From Bradyrhizobium sp. MOS002 (GTDB lineage Bacteria > Pseudomonadota > Alphaproteobacteria > Rhizobiales > Xanthobacteraceae): DNA of 64,000 nucleotides. How positions within the stretch are numbered: the first letter of the stretch is position 1; each line of letters opens with the position of its first letter. The DNA lies in the NCBI RefSeq assembly GCF_003020115.1, contig NZ_PYFX01000004.1, forward strand, positions 620,001-684,000. Reading direction: 5' to 3'. Under the pieces are notes generated by a model. It made no database searches, had not been told where the DNA came from, and saw only the letters and a list, made by a program, of their open reading frames with translations. The translations under genes were made by a program, and so were the position numbers. Positions 36,421 to 45,029 of the stretch are shown here, in pieces.

Positions 36421-36694
36421 ATATCTTTATGCGTTTTGAGGGCCGCATGAGCGGCGAATCGGTTGCGCCGACTATGCCACTTCTGACCTGGAAAGGTTAT
36501 CGCAGGGCGGACCGGGCGGTGGGGTTGGGAGGCAATCCCGGCGATTTTACGCCGCACCCCCATCAATTCCCGGCAATTTGACGTCTCGGTCCGGTCTGGA
36601 CCGGACTTTGTGACTTGATGTCACACAAGTCCTTGGCTTACCAGTCCTTTTCATCGAGCAGCACCTTCGGGCAGGACGGAAAGGCTATTGTTGA

Positions 36695-37225
36695 ATGGAG
36701 CAGTTTGCGCACGGGCTCGCTGATTTCGTGCGCGCTCACCAGACGTGGGCAGCTCCCATCGTATTCATGCTCGCCTTCGGGGAGTCGCTTGCCTTCATCT
36801 CGCTGCTGATCCCGGCTTGGGGCGCGTTGGTCGCTATCGGCGCGCTGATTGGCGCGAGTGGCATCAGCTTCTATCCGGTCTGGATCGCCGGTGGCATCGG
36901 CGCGGCGCTGGGCGACTGGGTCTCCTACTGGTTCGGCTACCGCTACAAGGAGAAGGTCGCGCAGATGTGGCCGCTCTCGCGCTATCCGGAACTCCTGCCC
37001 AGGGGCGAGGCCTTCGTGCGCAGCTGGGGCGTGCCGAGCATCTTCATCGGCCGCTTCTTCGGCCCCTTGCGTGCCTCCGTGCCGCTTGCAGCCGGCATTT
37101 TCGAGATGCCCTATTGGAGCTTCCAGGCCGCCAATTTCGTCTCGGCGCTGATCTGGTCGGCGGCGCTCCTGCTGTTCGGCGACGTGATCGCGAAGATCAT
37201 GGAATGGATCTGGCGCGTGGTGTGA
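36695..37225 (+). CDS. DedA family membrane protein
   Basis: The product is 176 aa. It shows the DedA motifs FGESLAFISLLIPAWGALVAIGALIG, GAALGDWVSYWFGYRY and FIGRFFGPLRASVPLAAGIFEMPYWSFQAANFVSALIW. The F-x-GR-(x)-G-x-x-R pattern holds the essential Arg residues. DedA proteins are undecaprenyl-phosphate or phospholipid flippases driven by proton motive force. The protein is at the short end of the family. A promoter for the next unit begins 10 bp after its stop. Confidence 0.88.
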   Translation: MEQFAHGLADFVRAHQTWAAPIVFMLAFGESLAFISLLIPAWGALVAIGALIGASGISFYPVWIAGGIGAALGDWVSYWFGYRYKEKVAQMWPLSRYPELLPRGEAFVRSWGVPSIFIGRFFGPLRASVPLAAGIFEMPYWSFQAANFVSALIWSAALLLFGDVIAKIMEWIWRVV

Positions 37226-37235
37226 CGTCCGAACC

Positions 37236-37264
37236 TTGACGCGAACCGCAACTGGCCCTATAGC
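37236..37264 (+). promoter_or_regulatory. Sigma-70 promoter of the paiB-argC unit
   Basis: TTGACG (37236-37241), 17 bp, TATAGC (37259-37264) is a near-consensus promoter. The predicted start, about 37271-37273, coincides with the ATG of a 25-codon leader ORF. Confidence 0.6.
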
Positions 37265-37272
37265 CCCGCGCC

Positions 37273-37350
37273 ATGATCAACGCCGCGACCATTTTGTTCG
37301 CCCGTCGCCGCCGCCGCTCTTTAGCGGTTTGGGCGGTCGATCGCGTTTGA
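37273..37350 (+). CDS. Putative arginine-rich leader peptide (25 aa)
   Basis: The frame reads MINAATILFARRRRRSLAV then WAVDRV and stop. Five consecutive Arg codons (CGT CGC CGC CGC CGC) lie at 37303-37317. No ribosome-binding site precedes the ATG, but the promoter would start transcription at or within two bases of it, so it can be a leaderless ORF. The Arg codons run into a CCGCT-CTTT-AGCGG hairpin (37314-37327). Two mutually exclusive hairpins follow before paiB. With argC downstream, this looks like a ribosome-sensing arginine attenuator. This is inference from layout, not a known family. Confidence 0.5.
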   Translation: MINAATILFARRRRRSLAVWAVDRV

Positions 37351-37363
37351 GATCATCGTCTTT

Positions 37364-37421
37364 GCCGCTGGATCCGATCCGCGGCATTCTCCCTCCTGTC
37401 AGCGCGATCTGATCCGGCGGC
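37364..37421 (+). promoter_or_regulatory. Alternative hairpins between leader peptide and paiB
   Basis: GCCGCTGGATC (37364-37374) pairs with GATCCGGCGGC (37411-37421), an 11-bp stem with one wobble. Alternatively GCCGC (37364-37368) pairs with the nearer GCGGC (37381-37385). The long stem ends four bases before AAGGAGG. No T tract is present, so any control would be Rho-dependent or translational. Confidence 0.4.
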
Positions 37422-37449
37422 CCCCAAGGAGGCCCAGCAGGAGACAACG

Positions 37450-38118
37450 ATGTACACGCCACCCTTTTTCAAGCCGGACCGCGCCGCGAGCCTGAAATTT
37501 GCCGACACGCGCGGCTTCGGCACCATGTGCGCCTTCGACGGCCACAAGCCGGTCGCCTCGCCGCTGCCGTTCTATTTGACCTATGCCGCCGATGGCACGC
37601 CGCAGGTCGCCTTTCACGTCGCCCGTCACAATCCGCTGCTAAAGTTTGCGGACGGGACGACCTCCTGGCTGCTCGCGGTCAACGGCCCCGATGCCTACGT
37701 CTCCCCGGACTGGTACGTCTCGCCGGATCAGGTGCCGACCTGGCTGTACCAGTCGGTCCACCTGACCGGGCCGGTGCGGTTGTTGTCGGACGGTGAACTG
37801 GCAGTGCAGATCGACACGCTCAGCGACAAGTTCGAGAACTGGCTATTGCCGAAGAAGCCGTGGACCTCAGGCAAAATGACGGCGGGCCGGCTTGAGGCGC
37901 TGAAGAAGGGGATCGTGGGTCTGATCATGACGGTTGAAGAGGTCGAAGGCAGCTTCAAGCTCAACCAGCACAAGTCCGACGCCGACTATACGGCGATCGC
38001 CAACGCGCTTGGCGCGCAAGCCGGTGCCGACGCCAGGGAGATCGCGCAACTGATGCAGGACGTGAGGCCGGAGGCCTTCGCATCCGAAACCAACATGCTC
38101 GAAAGGAGCGCGCCATGA
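37450..38118 (+). CDS. FMN-binding PaiB-like protein
   Basis: The product is 222 aa. The N-terminus [24 protein letters not shown], the middle [13 protein letters not shown] and [23 protein letters not shown], and the C-terminal [24 protein letters not shown] match PaiB, a split-barrel FMN-binding protein. PaiB was named in Bacillus as a negative regulator; its chemistry is unknown. The ATG follows CAGGAG at a normal distance. Its last four bases overlap the next gene (ATGA), so it is coupled to an argC homologue. Confidence 0.92.
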   Translation: MYTPPFFKPDRAASLKFADTRGFGTMCAFDGHKPVASPLPFYLTYAADGTPQVAFHVARHNPLLKFADGTTSWLLAVNGPDAYVSPDWYVSPDQVPTWLYQSVHLTGPVRLLSDGELAVQIDTLSDKFENWLLPKKPWTSGKMTAGRLEALKKGIVGLIMTVEEVEGSFKLNQHKSDADYTAIANALGAQAGADAREIAQLMQDVRPEAFASETNMLERSAP

Positions 38119-39113
38119 CCTTTTCTGAAGCCAGCCTCGTTGACACGAAAAATGCCTCGAAGACGGGCGCTGCGACAAAGCCCGCCACCGTCTTCGTTGA
38201 CGGCGGCTCCGGCACCACCGGCCTCGGCATCAACGAGCGGCTGAAGCTCCAGAACGACGTGGTCGTGAAGACGATTGCCGACGACAAGCGCAAGGATCCC
38301 GCGGCCAAGAAGGCGCTGATGGAGGAGGTTGATCTCGTCATCCTCTGTCTGCCTGACGATGCTGCGAGGGAAACGGTTGCGCTCATCGACAGCATGGGGC
38401 CGTCGGGCCCGAAGGTGCTGGACGCCTCGACCGCGTACCGGGTCGCACCCGACTGGGCCTATGGCTTTCCGGAACTGACGCCGGACCAGGCTGGCAAGAT
38501 CAAGGCTGCGAAGAAGGTCTCCAATCCCGGCTGCTATCCGACCGGCGCGATCGCGCTGCTGCGGCCGATCGTCGATGCCGGCCTGCTGCCTGCGGACTAT
38601 CCCGTCACCGTCAATGCGGTGAGCGGCTATTCCGGTGGCGGCAAGTCGATGATCGCGAGTTTCGAGGACGGCAGCGCGCCGTCCTTCGAACTCTACGGCC
38701 TCGGCTTCGAGCACAAGCATCTGCCGGAGATGCAGCTCTACTCGAACCTGACGCGGCGCCCGATCTTCATCCCGTCGGTCGGCAACTACCGGCAGGGCAT
38801 GCTGGTGTCGGTGCCGCTCCAGCTCGACACGCTGCCTGGCAAGCCCAGCGGCGCCGATCTCCAGGCCGCCCTGGCAAAGCGTTACGCCGGCTCGAAATAC
38901 GTCTCGGCGATGCCGCTTCAGAACGAGGCGGCCAGGGGCGGCCGGATCGAGCCGGAAGCGCTCAACGAGACCAACATGCTCGAGCTCTACGTCTTCGCCA
39001 GCGACCAATACCACCAGGCGGTGCTGGTCGCCCGGCTCGACAATCTCGGCAAGGGCGCATCCGGTGCGGCCGTGCAGAACATGCGGCTGATGCTGGGTCT
39101 TGCCGAAGAGTAG
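38115..39113 (+). CDS. argC: N-acetyl-gamma-glutamyl-phosphate reductase, type 2
   Basis: The product is 332 aa. [17 protein letters not shown] is the NADP-binding loop, and [17 protein letters not shown] carries the catalytic Cys (about residue 139). [19 protein letters not shown] and [15 protein letters not shown] mark the type 2 branch of AGPR. It would reduce N-acetylglutamyl phosphate to the semialdehyde in arginine synthesis. It is translationally coupled to paiB and followed about 100 bp later by a second AGPR gene of type 1, so one of the two may serve a different substrate. Confidence 0.92.
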   Translation: MTFSEASLVDTKNASKTGAATKPATVFVDGGSGTTGLGINERLKLQNDVVVKTIADDKRKDPAAKKALMEEVDLVILCLPDDAARETVALIDSMGPSGPKVLDASTAYRVAPDWAYGFPELTPDQAGKIKAAKKVSNPGCYPTGAIALLRPIVDAGLLPADYPVTVNAVSGYSGGGKSMIASFEDGSAPSFELYGLGFEHKHLPEMQLYSNLTRRPIFIPSVGNYRQGMLVSVPLQLDTLPGKPSGADLQAALAKRYAGSKYVSAMPLQNEAARGGRIEPEALNETNMLELYVFASDQYHQAVLVARLDNLGKGASGAAVQNMRLMLGLAEE

Positions 39114-39211
39114 CCGATCGCACGTTGCCCGCGAGACCAGTCCGGTGGACGAAGCGACGCCGCAACTTTCTGCTCCGGCAAGACGATCCTGCGACGCCTG
39201 AAAGGAAACGT

Positions 39212-40261
39212 GTGATTAGTTCGAAGAAAATCGGCATTCTCGGCGCCTCCGGTTACACCGGGGCCGATGCGGTGCGTCTGCTGGCGCGGCATCCGAATGC
39301 GGAAATCACGGCACTCACCGCCAACACACACGCCGGCAAGGCCATGAGCGAGGTGTTTCCGCATTTCTTCATGCTGGATTTGCCCCAACTCGTGGAATGG
39401 GAAAAGGTCGACTGGACCAAGCTCGACGCGGTGTTCTGCGGGCTGCCGCACGGCACCACGCAGCAGATCATCGCGGCCGTGCTGAAGGCCAACCCGAAGA
39501 TCAAGGTCCTCGACATGTCCGCCGATTTCCGGCTGCGCGACAAGGAAACCTACGCGCAGTGGTACGGCCACGAACATCAGGCGCTCGAGCTGCAGGGCGA
39601 AGCCGTCTACGGCCTGACCGAATTCTATCGGGAGAAGATTACCGCGGCGCGGCTGGTCGCCTGTCCCGGCTGCTATCCGACGGCAGCGTTGTTGGCGCTG
39701 GTGCCGCTGGCGAAAGCAAAACTGATCGACGTCGATGACATCGTGATCGACGCCAAGTCAGGCGTCACCGGGGCCGGACGCGGCCTTAAGCAGAACACGC
39801 TGTTCAGTGAGGCGGGCGAGGGGATTTCGCCGTATTCGGTCGGCACGCACCGGCATGCGCCGGAGATCGAACAAGAGATCGGCGTCGCGGCGGGCGCGAG
39901 CGTGACCGTCAATTTCACGCCGCATCTCATACCGATGTCGCGGGGCGAACTCTGCACGTCCTACGTCAAGCTCAACGGCGCGACGCCGGACGATTTGCGG
40001 GCCGCCCTCGAGAAAGCCTACGCGAACGAGCCCTTCGTGCATGTCGTCAAGAAGGGCGTGCTGCCGCAGACTCAGAACGTTCGCGGCTCGAACTATGTCC
40101 AGATCGGTGTCATCGCCGACCGTATCAAGAACCGCGCCATCGTGATTTCGGTGCTCGATAATCTGGTGAAGGGCTCGGCCGGTCAGGCGATCCAGAACAT
40201 GAACCTGATGTTCGGATTCCCCGAGACCGCTGGACTGGAGCAGATCGCGCTGTTTCCCTGA
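39212..40261 (+). CDS. argC: N-acetyl-gamma-glutamyl-phosphate reductase, type 1
   Basis: The product is 349 aa, the standard ArgC length. KKIGILGASGYTGADAVRLLARHP binds NADP. The catalytic Cys is in ACPGCYPTAALLALVPL (about residue 152), and KSGVTGAGRG and SPYSVGTHRHAPEIEQ follow. GTG at 39212 with AAGGAA six bases upstream is the likely start; an in-frame ATG 87 bases further upstream lacks a site. It catalyses the third step of arginine synthesis. A methyltransferase gene follows within about 15 bp. Confidence 0.95.
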   Translation: MISSKKIGILGASGYTGADAVRLLARHPNAEITALTANTHAGKAMSEVFPHFFMLDLPQLVEWEKVDWTKLDAVFCGLPHGTTQQIIAAVLKANPKIKVLDMSADFRLRDKETYAQWYGHEHQALELQGEAVYGLTEFYREKITAARLVACPGCYPTAALLALVPLAKAKLIDVDDIVIDAKSGVTGAGRGLKQNTLFSEAGEGISPYSVGTHRHAPEIEQEIGVAAGASVTVNFTPHLIPMSRGELCTSYVKLNGATPDDLRAALEKAYANEPFVHVVKKGVLPQTQNVRGSNYVQIGVIADRIKNRAIVISVLDNLVKGSAGQAIQNMNLMFGFPETAGLEQIALFP

Positions 40262-40275
40262 TCGGAGTGGCCGCC

Positions 40276-40863
40276 GTGGACGAAGGGACTCTGCAATTCT
40301 ATCGGAGCAACGCCAAGCCCTATGCGGACTGGGCGAAGGCGCCCTCGACGCGGCTGCGAGGCTTTCTCGCTCTGCTGCCGTCCGGCGGCTCGATCCTCGA
40401 GCTCGGCTGTGGCGCCGGCAATCATTCGGCGGTGATGCTGGCCGAAGGTTTCGAGGTGCGCGCCACTGACGGCTCGCCTGAAATGGCCGAAATTGCGTCG
40501 CAGCGGCTCGGTCATGCCGTCGAGGCGATGCGGTTCGACCAGCTCGACGCGCACGAGGCCTATGACGGCGTCTGGGCCAGTGCCTGTCTCCTGCACGTGC
40601 CGCGCGACGAACTCGCCGGCATCCTGTCGCGAATTCATCGCGCGCTCAGGCCGTCAGGCGTGTTCTACGCCAGCTACAAGATGGGCGAGGGCGACGGCCG
40701 GGACAGTCTCGGGCGCTATTACAATTATGCGTCGCCAGAATGGCTCGAGGCGACCTACGCCAGCGCAGGTCCATGGATCACGCTGTCCTCGGACAGGAAC
40801 GTGATCCAGAGCTTTGACGAGACGCCGGCGAACATGCTCCATCTCGTCGTTCGCAAGGCCTGA
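40276..40863 (+). CDS. Class I SAM-dependent methyltransferase
   Basis: The product is 195 aa. The SAM site is ILELGCGAGNHSAVMLAEGFEVRATDGSPEMAEIA (motif I about residue 42), followed by FDQLDAHEAYDGVWASACLLHVPRDEL and GVFYASYKMGEGDGRD. The substrate is unknown. The GTG at 40276 is preferred because GGAG lies eight bases before it; a GTG nine bases earlier overlaps that site. It closes the paiB-argC-argC unit. A partial tandem copy of its last bases (CAAGGCCTGATCT) follows the stop. Confidence 0.85.
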   Translation: MDEGTLQFYRSNAKPYADWAKAPSTRLRGFLALLPSGGSILELGCGAGNHSAVMLAEGFEVRATDGSPEMAEIASQRLGHAVEAMRFDQLDAHEAYDGVWASACLLHVPRDELAGILSRIHRALRPSGVFYASYKMGEGDGRDSLGRYYNYASPEWLEATYASAGPWITLSSDRNVIQSFDETPANMLHLVVRKA

Positions 40864-40885
40864 TCTAAAACGACAAGGCCTGATC

Positions 40886-40953
40886 TCAAACCACCTTGAA
40901 GATCGCGACGGCCATCACGGCCTGCGCGATGAAGCCGACGGTGAAGGCCACCG
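40886..40953 (-). pseudogene. 68-bp remnant of the MAPEG gene 3' end
   Basis: These bases match the last 68 bases of the intact MAPEG gene at 42011-42078 at 66 of 68 positions, in the same orientation. On the minus strand they still read AFTVGFIAQAVMAVAIFKVV and a stop. The Omp25-type gene 3 lies between remnant and intact copy, so the pair forms a direct repeat around it. Confidence 0.85.
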
Positions 40954-41059
40954 CCGGGGTCGAGGGAGAACGTCTATGTCCGGGCCTCGGCCTCACCGAA
41001 GCGGCTTCGGCCGCGCATGCGCGACCAGCCCGGGCATGACGACTGCGAGGGGCGCTTTT

Positions 41060-41827
41060 TCAGTACTTCGCGATGATCGGGCCGCCGAATTTGTAGTTGA
41101 TGCGGGCGGTGATCAAATCGACGTCCTGGCCGATGCGGTCGGTGCGTGAGAACGTGCCGACCGGCGTCAGCGCGCCGTTGGAGGTGAGCGTGACGTCGTG
41201 ACGGCCCATGAACAGATGGTCGTATTCGAGGCCGACCGACCAGTTCGGGGCGAAGCCGTATTCGATGCCGATGCCGACCGTGCCGCCCCAGCGGGTGTCG
41301 TCGGCACGATCGAACTCGGCTCCGGCCAGACCACCCGTTCCGATACCGCGGTAGCGATCGCGGGTGACGGCGGCGCCGCCCTTCAAGTAAAGCAGTGCGC
41401 TATTCCAGACGTAGCCGACCTGGCCGGTGAACAGGCCGAAAGCATCGACGCGGGTGCGGTTCGCGACGCCGGCCACGGTGCTGGCGTTCCGGCCCGAGAG
41501 ATCGGCCCAGTCGCCCTGCGCTTCGAGGCCGAACACGAAGGCGCTGCTCTGCCAGCGATAACCGATCTGGCCGCCGGCGACAGCGCCCGTCGCGTCATGG
41601 CAGCCTTCCGCAACGCCGGGCGCGAAACCAACAGTCTGGTCCCAGCAATTGCGTGACGAGCCATAGCCGCCGTTGGCGCCAATGTAGAAGCCGCTCCAAT
41701 CATAGATCGCCGCGATCATCGGCGGCGCCTTGGTGTAGGGACGGGCGGCGAGATCTGCGGCACTGGCCTGGGTCGCGACGGCTGCGAGCGAGAGGCCGGC
41801 GAGCGCGGATGCAATCTTCAAATTCAT
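41060..41827 (-). CDS. Omp25-type outer membrane beta-barrel protein (3)
   Basis: The product is 255 aa. The signal peptide ends QASA and is followed by ADLAARPYTKAPPM, then YDWSGFYIGANGGYGSS. It carries two Cys (CWDQ and CHDA) that could form a surface-loop disulfide, unlike the other two paralogues here. The C-terminus is GGPIIAKY. It is an outer-membrane barrel of unknown specificity. It is flanked by direct repeats of MAPEG sequence, suggesting it entered, or was separated from, a neighbour by a local duplication. Confidence 0.92.
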   Translation of the reverse strand: MNLKIASALAGLSLAAVATQASAADLAARPYTKAPPMIAAIYDWSGFYIGANGGYGSSRNCWDQTVGFAPGVAEGCHDATGAVAGGQIGYRWQSSAFVFGLEAQGDWADLSGRNASTVAGVANRTRVDAFGLFTGQVGYVWNSALLYLKGGAAVTRDRYRGIGTGGLAGAEFDRADDTRWGGTVGIGIEYGFAPNWSVGLEYDHLFMGRHDVTLTSNGALTPVGTFSRTDRIGQDVDLITARINYKFGGPIIAKY

Positions 41828-42010
41828 GTTTGCCCCGAATCATCAATGCGATGGCCAAATATACCTGTGGATGGGGGATCCTTCGTGTCAGCCCAGGGAT
41901 CGCATCCCTGTTTTTGTCGCACTGTCATCCTTTGGCAACACCGGCGGCCGCGGCAGGGCTTCGAGGATTTCCCCCCCTTTGTTGCCGGCGCTAAGCCATC
42001 GGAGATCCGA

Positions 42011-42409
42011 TCAAACCACCTTGAAGATCGCGACGGCGAGCACGGCCTGCGCGATGAAGCCGACGGTGAAGGCCACCGTGCGGAACACCGGGATCCCGAG
42101 CGCATAGACGATCAGATGCGCGACGCGCGACCAGAAATAGACGGCACAAGCAAGCACCGTCCATTTCGAGGAGTAGTCGATCGCGTTCAGGATCAGCACC
42201 AGCGGCGCGAACAGCACGAGGTTCTCGACGGCGTTGTCATGCGCGAACATCAGGCGGTTCGCCCATTCCGACTGCGGCTTGTCGGTGCGCGAGGGATTGG
42301 CCATCGCGCCACCGAGACCGCGAATCTGGCAGCGGTTGATGGTGTAGGGAATCCAGAGGATTCCGGTCAGGACCACCGTCAGTGTCAGCCAGAACAATTC
42401 ACGCGTCAT
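42011..42409 (-). CDS. MAPEG family membrane protein
   Basis: The product is 132 aa with four helices. RLMFAHDNAVENLVLFAPLVLILNAI and WSRVAHLIVYALGIPVFRTVAF match the MAPEG family of membrane-associated eicosanoid/glutathione enzymes. The bacterial members are mostly of unknown activity, possibly glutathione-dependent. The N-x-x-E-N region is intact. It lies about 65 bp downstream of phaC on the same strand. A fragment of its 3' end is repeated 1.1 kb further downstream. Confidence 0.87.
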   Translation of the reverse strand: MTRELFWLTLTVVLTGILWIPYTINRCQIRGLGGAMANPSRTDKPQSEWANRLMFAHDNAVENLVLFAPLVLILNAIDYSSKWTVLACAVYFWSRVAHLIVYALGIPVFRTVAFTVGFIAQAVLAVAIFKVV

Positions 42410-42474
42410 AACCCGGTCCCCTCATCAATTTCTGCTGCAGGCGTGGAGCTTATACGAAAGCGCGGAAGATTCTG

Positions 42475-44283
42475 CTATGCGCGAACCCTGACATAGCTGC
42501 CGGGCGCGTCCTCGATCGGGGGAAACGCCTCGCTGCCGACCGTGCGGGCCGGGACTTCCTCGGGATCGAGTGCGCCCAGCCATTGCCGCCAGTCCGGCCA
42601 CCACGAGCCCTTGTGCTCGACCGCGCCCTTCATCCACTCGGTGACGTTAGCGGACTTCGCGTTGTCGTTGGTCCAGTACTGGTATTTGTTCGAGGCGGGC
42701 GGATTGACCACGCCGGCGATGTGGCCCGAGCCGGACAGCACGTATTTCACCGGGCCGCCGAAGAACTGGGAGCCGTACAGCACCGATTCCGCCGGTGCGA
42801 TATGGTCCTCGCGGGTTGCGAGATTGTAGATCGGCACCATGATCTTGGAGAGATCGAGCAAGGTGTTGTCCAGCACCAGCGTGCCGGTCGAGAGCCGGTT
42901 CTCAAGGTAGCAATTGCGCAGATAGTACGAATGGTTCGACGCGGTCATGCGCGTCGCGTCCGAATTCCAGTGCAGCAGGTCGAACGCGCTCGGCTGCTGG
43001 CCCTTGAGGTAATTGCTGACGACATAGGACCAGATCAAATCGTTGGAGCGCAGCATGTTGAAGGCCATTGCCATCTTCGAGCCTTCGAGCACGCCCGCCG
43101 CCTTCATGTCCTGCTCGAGGGATGCGATCTGGTCCTCGTCGACGAACACGAGCAGATCACCGGCATGGGTGAAGTCGACCTGTGCCGCAAAGAACGTCGC
43201 GGACGCCACGCGCTGGCGGCGCTTCTCGGCGAGCCAGGCCAGCGTGGTCGCGAGCATGGTGCCGCCGACGCAATAGCCGGCGGTGTGCACCTTCATCTCG
43301 CCGGTGACCTTCTCGATCACGTCCATCGCCGTGAGCGGGCCTTCCTTCATGTAGTCTTCCCAGCTCTTGGCACCTAACCGCTTGTCGGGATTGACCCATG
43401 AGATCACGAACACGGTGATGCCCTGGTCGACGCACCACTTGATGTAGGATTTCTCCGGCTTGAGATCGAGGATGTAGAACTTGTTGATCCAGGGCGGGAT
43501 GATCAGGAGCGGCGTGCGCAGCACGTTCTCCGTCGCCGGCGCATACTGGATCAGCTGCATCATCTCATTCTGGTAGATCACCTTGCCCGGCGTCGTCGCC
43601 ATGTTCACGCCGACGACGAGATTGTCCGGATTGGACTGACGGATCTTCAGCGTGCCCTTGCCGGCGGCGATGTCCTCGGCCAGCATCTTCAGCCCGCGCG
43701 CGAGATTTTCGCCACTGCTCGCCACCGTCGCGCGCAGCACTTCCGGATTGGTCAGCACGAAGTTGGAGGGCGAGATCGCGTTGGTGAGCTGCTGGACGTA
43801 GAACTCGGCCTTGCGGCGGGTCAGCGGATCGAGCCCTTCGGCGTCGCGCACAAGCTCCTGCGCAAATTTGGTCGTGAGCAGATAGAGCTGCATCAGGAAA
43901 TCGAAGAACTGGTTCGACTTCCATTCCGGATCGGCAAAGCGCTTGTCGCGCGGCGAGGGCGCGATCGCGGGCGGGGCGTCCTGACCGGCCATGCGGCGCG
44001 CCGCCGAGCCCCAGAGGTCGAGATAGTCCTTGGCGAGCTTGGTCTGGAGTGCGGAGGACCGGGACGTATCCGACAGCCAGTATTCGGCGACGGCGGTGAA
44101 GGTCTTGACGACCTCGGTAAGCTCCGCCGGCGGACGATCCTGCACCTCGCCGCTCTCGCGCGGCTTCAGGTACGCGGCGAGCGCCTTGCCGCCGCTTTCC
44201 ATCGCCCGCGCGACATTTATCGCGAAGGCTTCCGCATCAAACTTCATCTCAGGTTTGGGCGTATCGGTGGTGGCCATACTCAT
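42475..44283 (-). CDS. phaC: Poly(3-hydroxyalkanoate) synthase, class I
   Basis: The product is 602 aa, the usual class I length. The N-terminal PhaC_N domain is followed by the alpha/beta hydrolase core with the modified lipase box GYCVGGTML (Cys nucleophile about residue 324). The acid lies in LATREDHIAPAES and the His in SGSGHIAGVVNPP. It polymerises (R)-3-hydroxyacyl-CoA into storage granules. No phaA, phaB or phasin gene is adjacent, as is usual for bradyrhizobia with several phaC copies. The start has two close ATGs. Confidence 0.96.
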   Translation of the reverse strand: MSMATTDTPKPEMKFDAEAFAINVARAMESGGKALAAYLKPRESGEVQDRPPAELTEVVKTFTAVAEYWLSDTSRSSALQTKLAKDYLDLWGSAARRMAGQDAPPAIAPSPRDKRFADPEWKSNQFFDFLMQLYLLTTKFAQELVRDAEGLDPLTRRKAEFYVQQLTNAISPSNFVLTNPEVLRATVASSGENLARGLKMLAEDIAAGKGTLKIRQSNPDNLVVGVNMATTPGKVIYQNEMMQLIQYAPATENVLRTPLLIIPPWINKFYILDLKPEKSYIKWCVDQGITVFVISWVNPDKRLGAKSWEDYMKEGPLTAMDVIEKVTGEMKVHTAGYCVGGTMLATTLAWLAEKRRQRVASATFFAAQVDFTHAGDLLVFVDEDQIASLEQDMKAAGVLEGSKMAMAFNMLRSNDLIWSYVVSNYLKGQQPSAFDLLHWNSDATRMTASNHSYYLRNCYLENRLSTGTLVLDNTLLDLSKIMVPIYNLATREDHIAPAESVLYGSQFFGGPVKYVLSGSGHIAGVVNPPASNKYQYWTNDNAKSANVTEWMKGAVEHKGSWWPDWRQWLGALDPEEVPARTVGSEAFPPIEDAPGSYVRVRA

Positions 44284-44537
44284 GAGCAGAACAGTAACGA
44301 TTCATTCCGTATTCGTCACCGCGAAGCTCGCATGTTTGGCGTTAAACACTCTCGAAGATGTGTTGCAGTGCGATAAATTTTCTTGGTTCCGTCACAATCG
44401 AGCCGCACCGCTCGGCTTGGTGGTCCCGGGGTTGTTTTCTCGCTCGCACCATTTGGGCAGCAATGGTTTGAGCTTGGGCGTGGACTTGGGTAATGTTGCC
44501 CGGGGCCGTGCTTTGGGACGAGGTGGGGATTTCCCTG

Positions 44538-44813
44538 GTGTTGGCGTTGAGGGACCTGCAAAAGTCGCGACGGATCTGTGGCGTGCTGCTGATGGCGGCG
44601 CTCGCCCTGGGCGGCTGCTCGAGCCAGCTTGCGGATATGACGCCTTCCGATGCGCAAGCGCATCCCAGGGAGGCCGGTAGCTATCTGCCGGTGCACGATC
44701 TGCCGCCGGATCGCGGTCAGGTGGTCATGCCGCCGGATCAACGCGCCAAGATCGAGGCCGAGCTTGCTGCCGCGCGCGACCGCCAGGCGGTTGCCACCAA
44801 GGACGCGAAATAG
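44538..44813 (+). CDS. Small lipoprotein, about 91 aa
   Basis: A basic N-terminus RDLQKSRR, a hydrophobic stretch CGVLLMAALAL and the lipobox ALGGC indicate lipidation at a Cys near residue 27. The mature part is short, polar and ends with Arg/Ala helices. GTG at 44538 fits a purine-rich upstream stretch and gives a normal signal length; longer in-frame starts exist. I do not recognise the family. It lies between phaC and the aminotransferase gene. Confidence 0.65.
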   Translation: MLALRDLQKSRRICGVLLMAALALGGCSSQLADMTPSDAQAHPREAGSYLPVHDLPPDRGQVVMPPDQRAKIEAELAAARDRQAVATKDAK

Positions 44814-45029
44814 GGCGCCGCAAGGTAATCGCTGGCGCGTCCGCCTCGCCGTGCTAAAAGACCTCAGTTCAGCCGAGAGTCAGGGCGAACGACTTCAGTC
44901 ACCGTCGTCGATAATTGCTCTAAGTGTTTGATCTTGGGTAATTTTCGCGAGGGAGGTGGGCGCCTTTCCGCATGGCCGTTTATGGCCTGTCGATTCTGTC
45001 CTGACCGGTTGCCCGGAGCCGAGAGAGCC

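Noticed and set aside
41060..41827. Omp25-type gene 3 considered as a mobile cargo because of its flanking direct repeats
   Set aside because: The repeats are fragments of the MAPEG gene, with no transposase, terminal inverted repeats or target duplication; a local duplication is simpler.
44316..44741. Minus-strand open frame opposite the small lipoprotein
   Set aside because: There is no ribosome-binding site or domain character; the plus-strand lipobox protein fits better.
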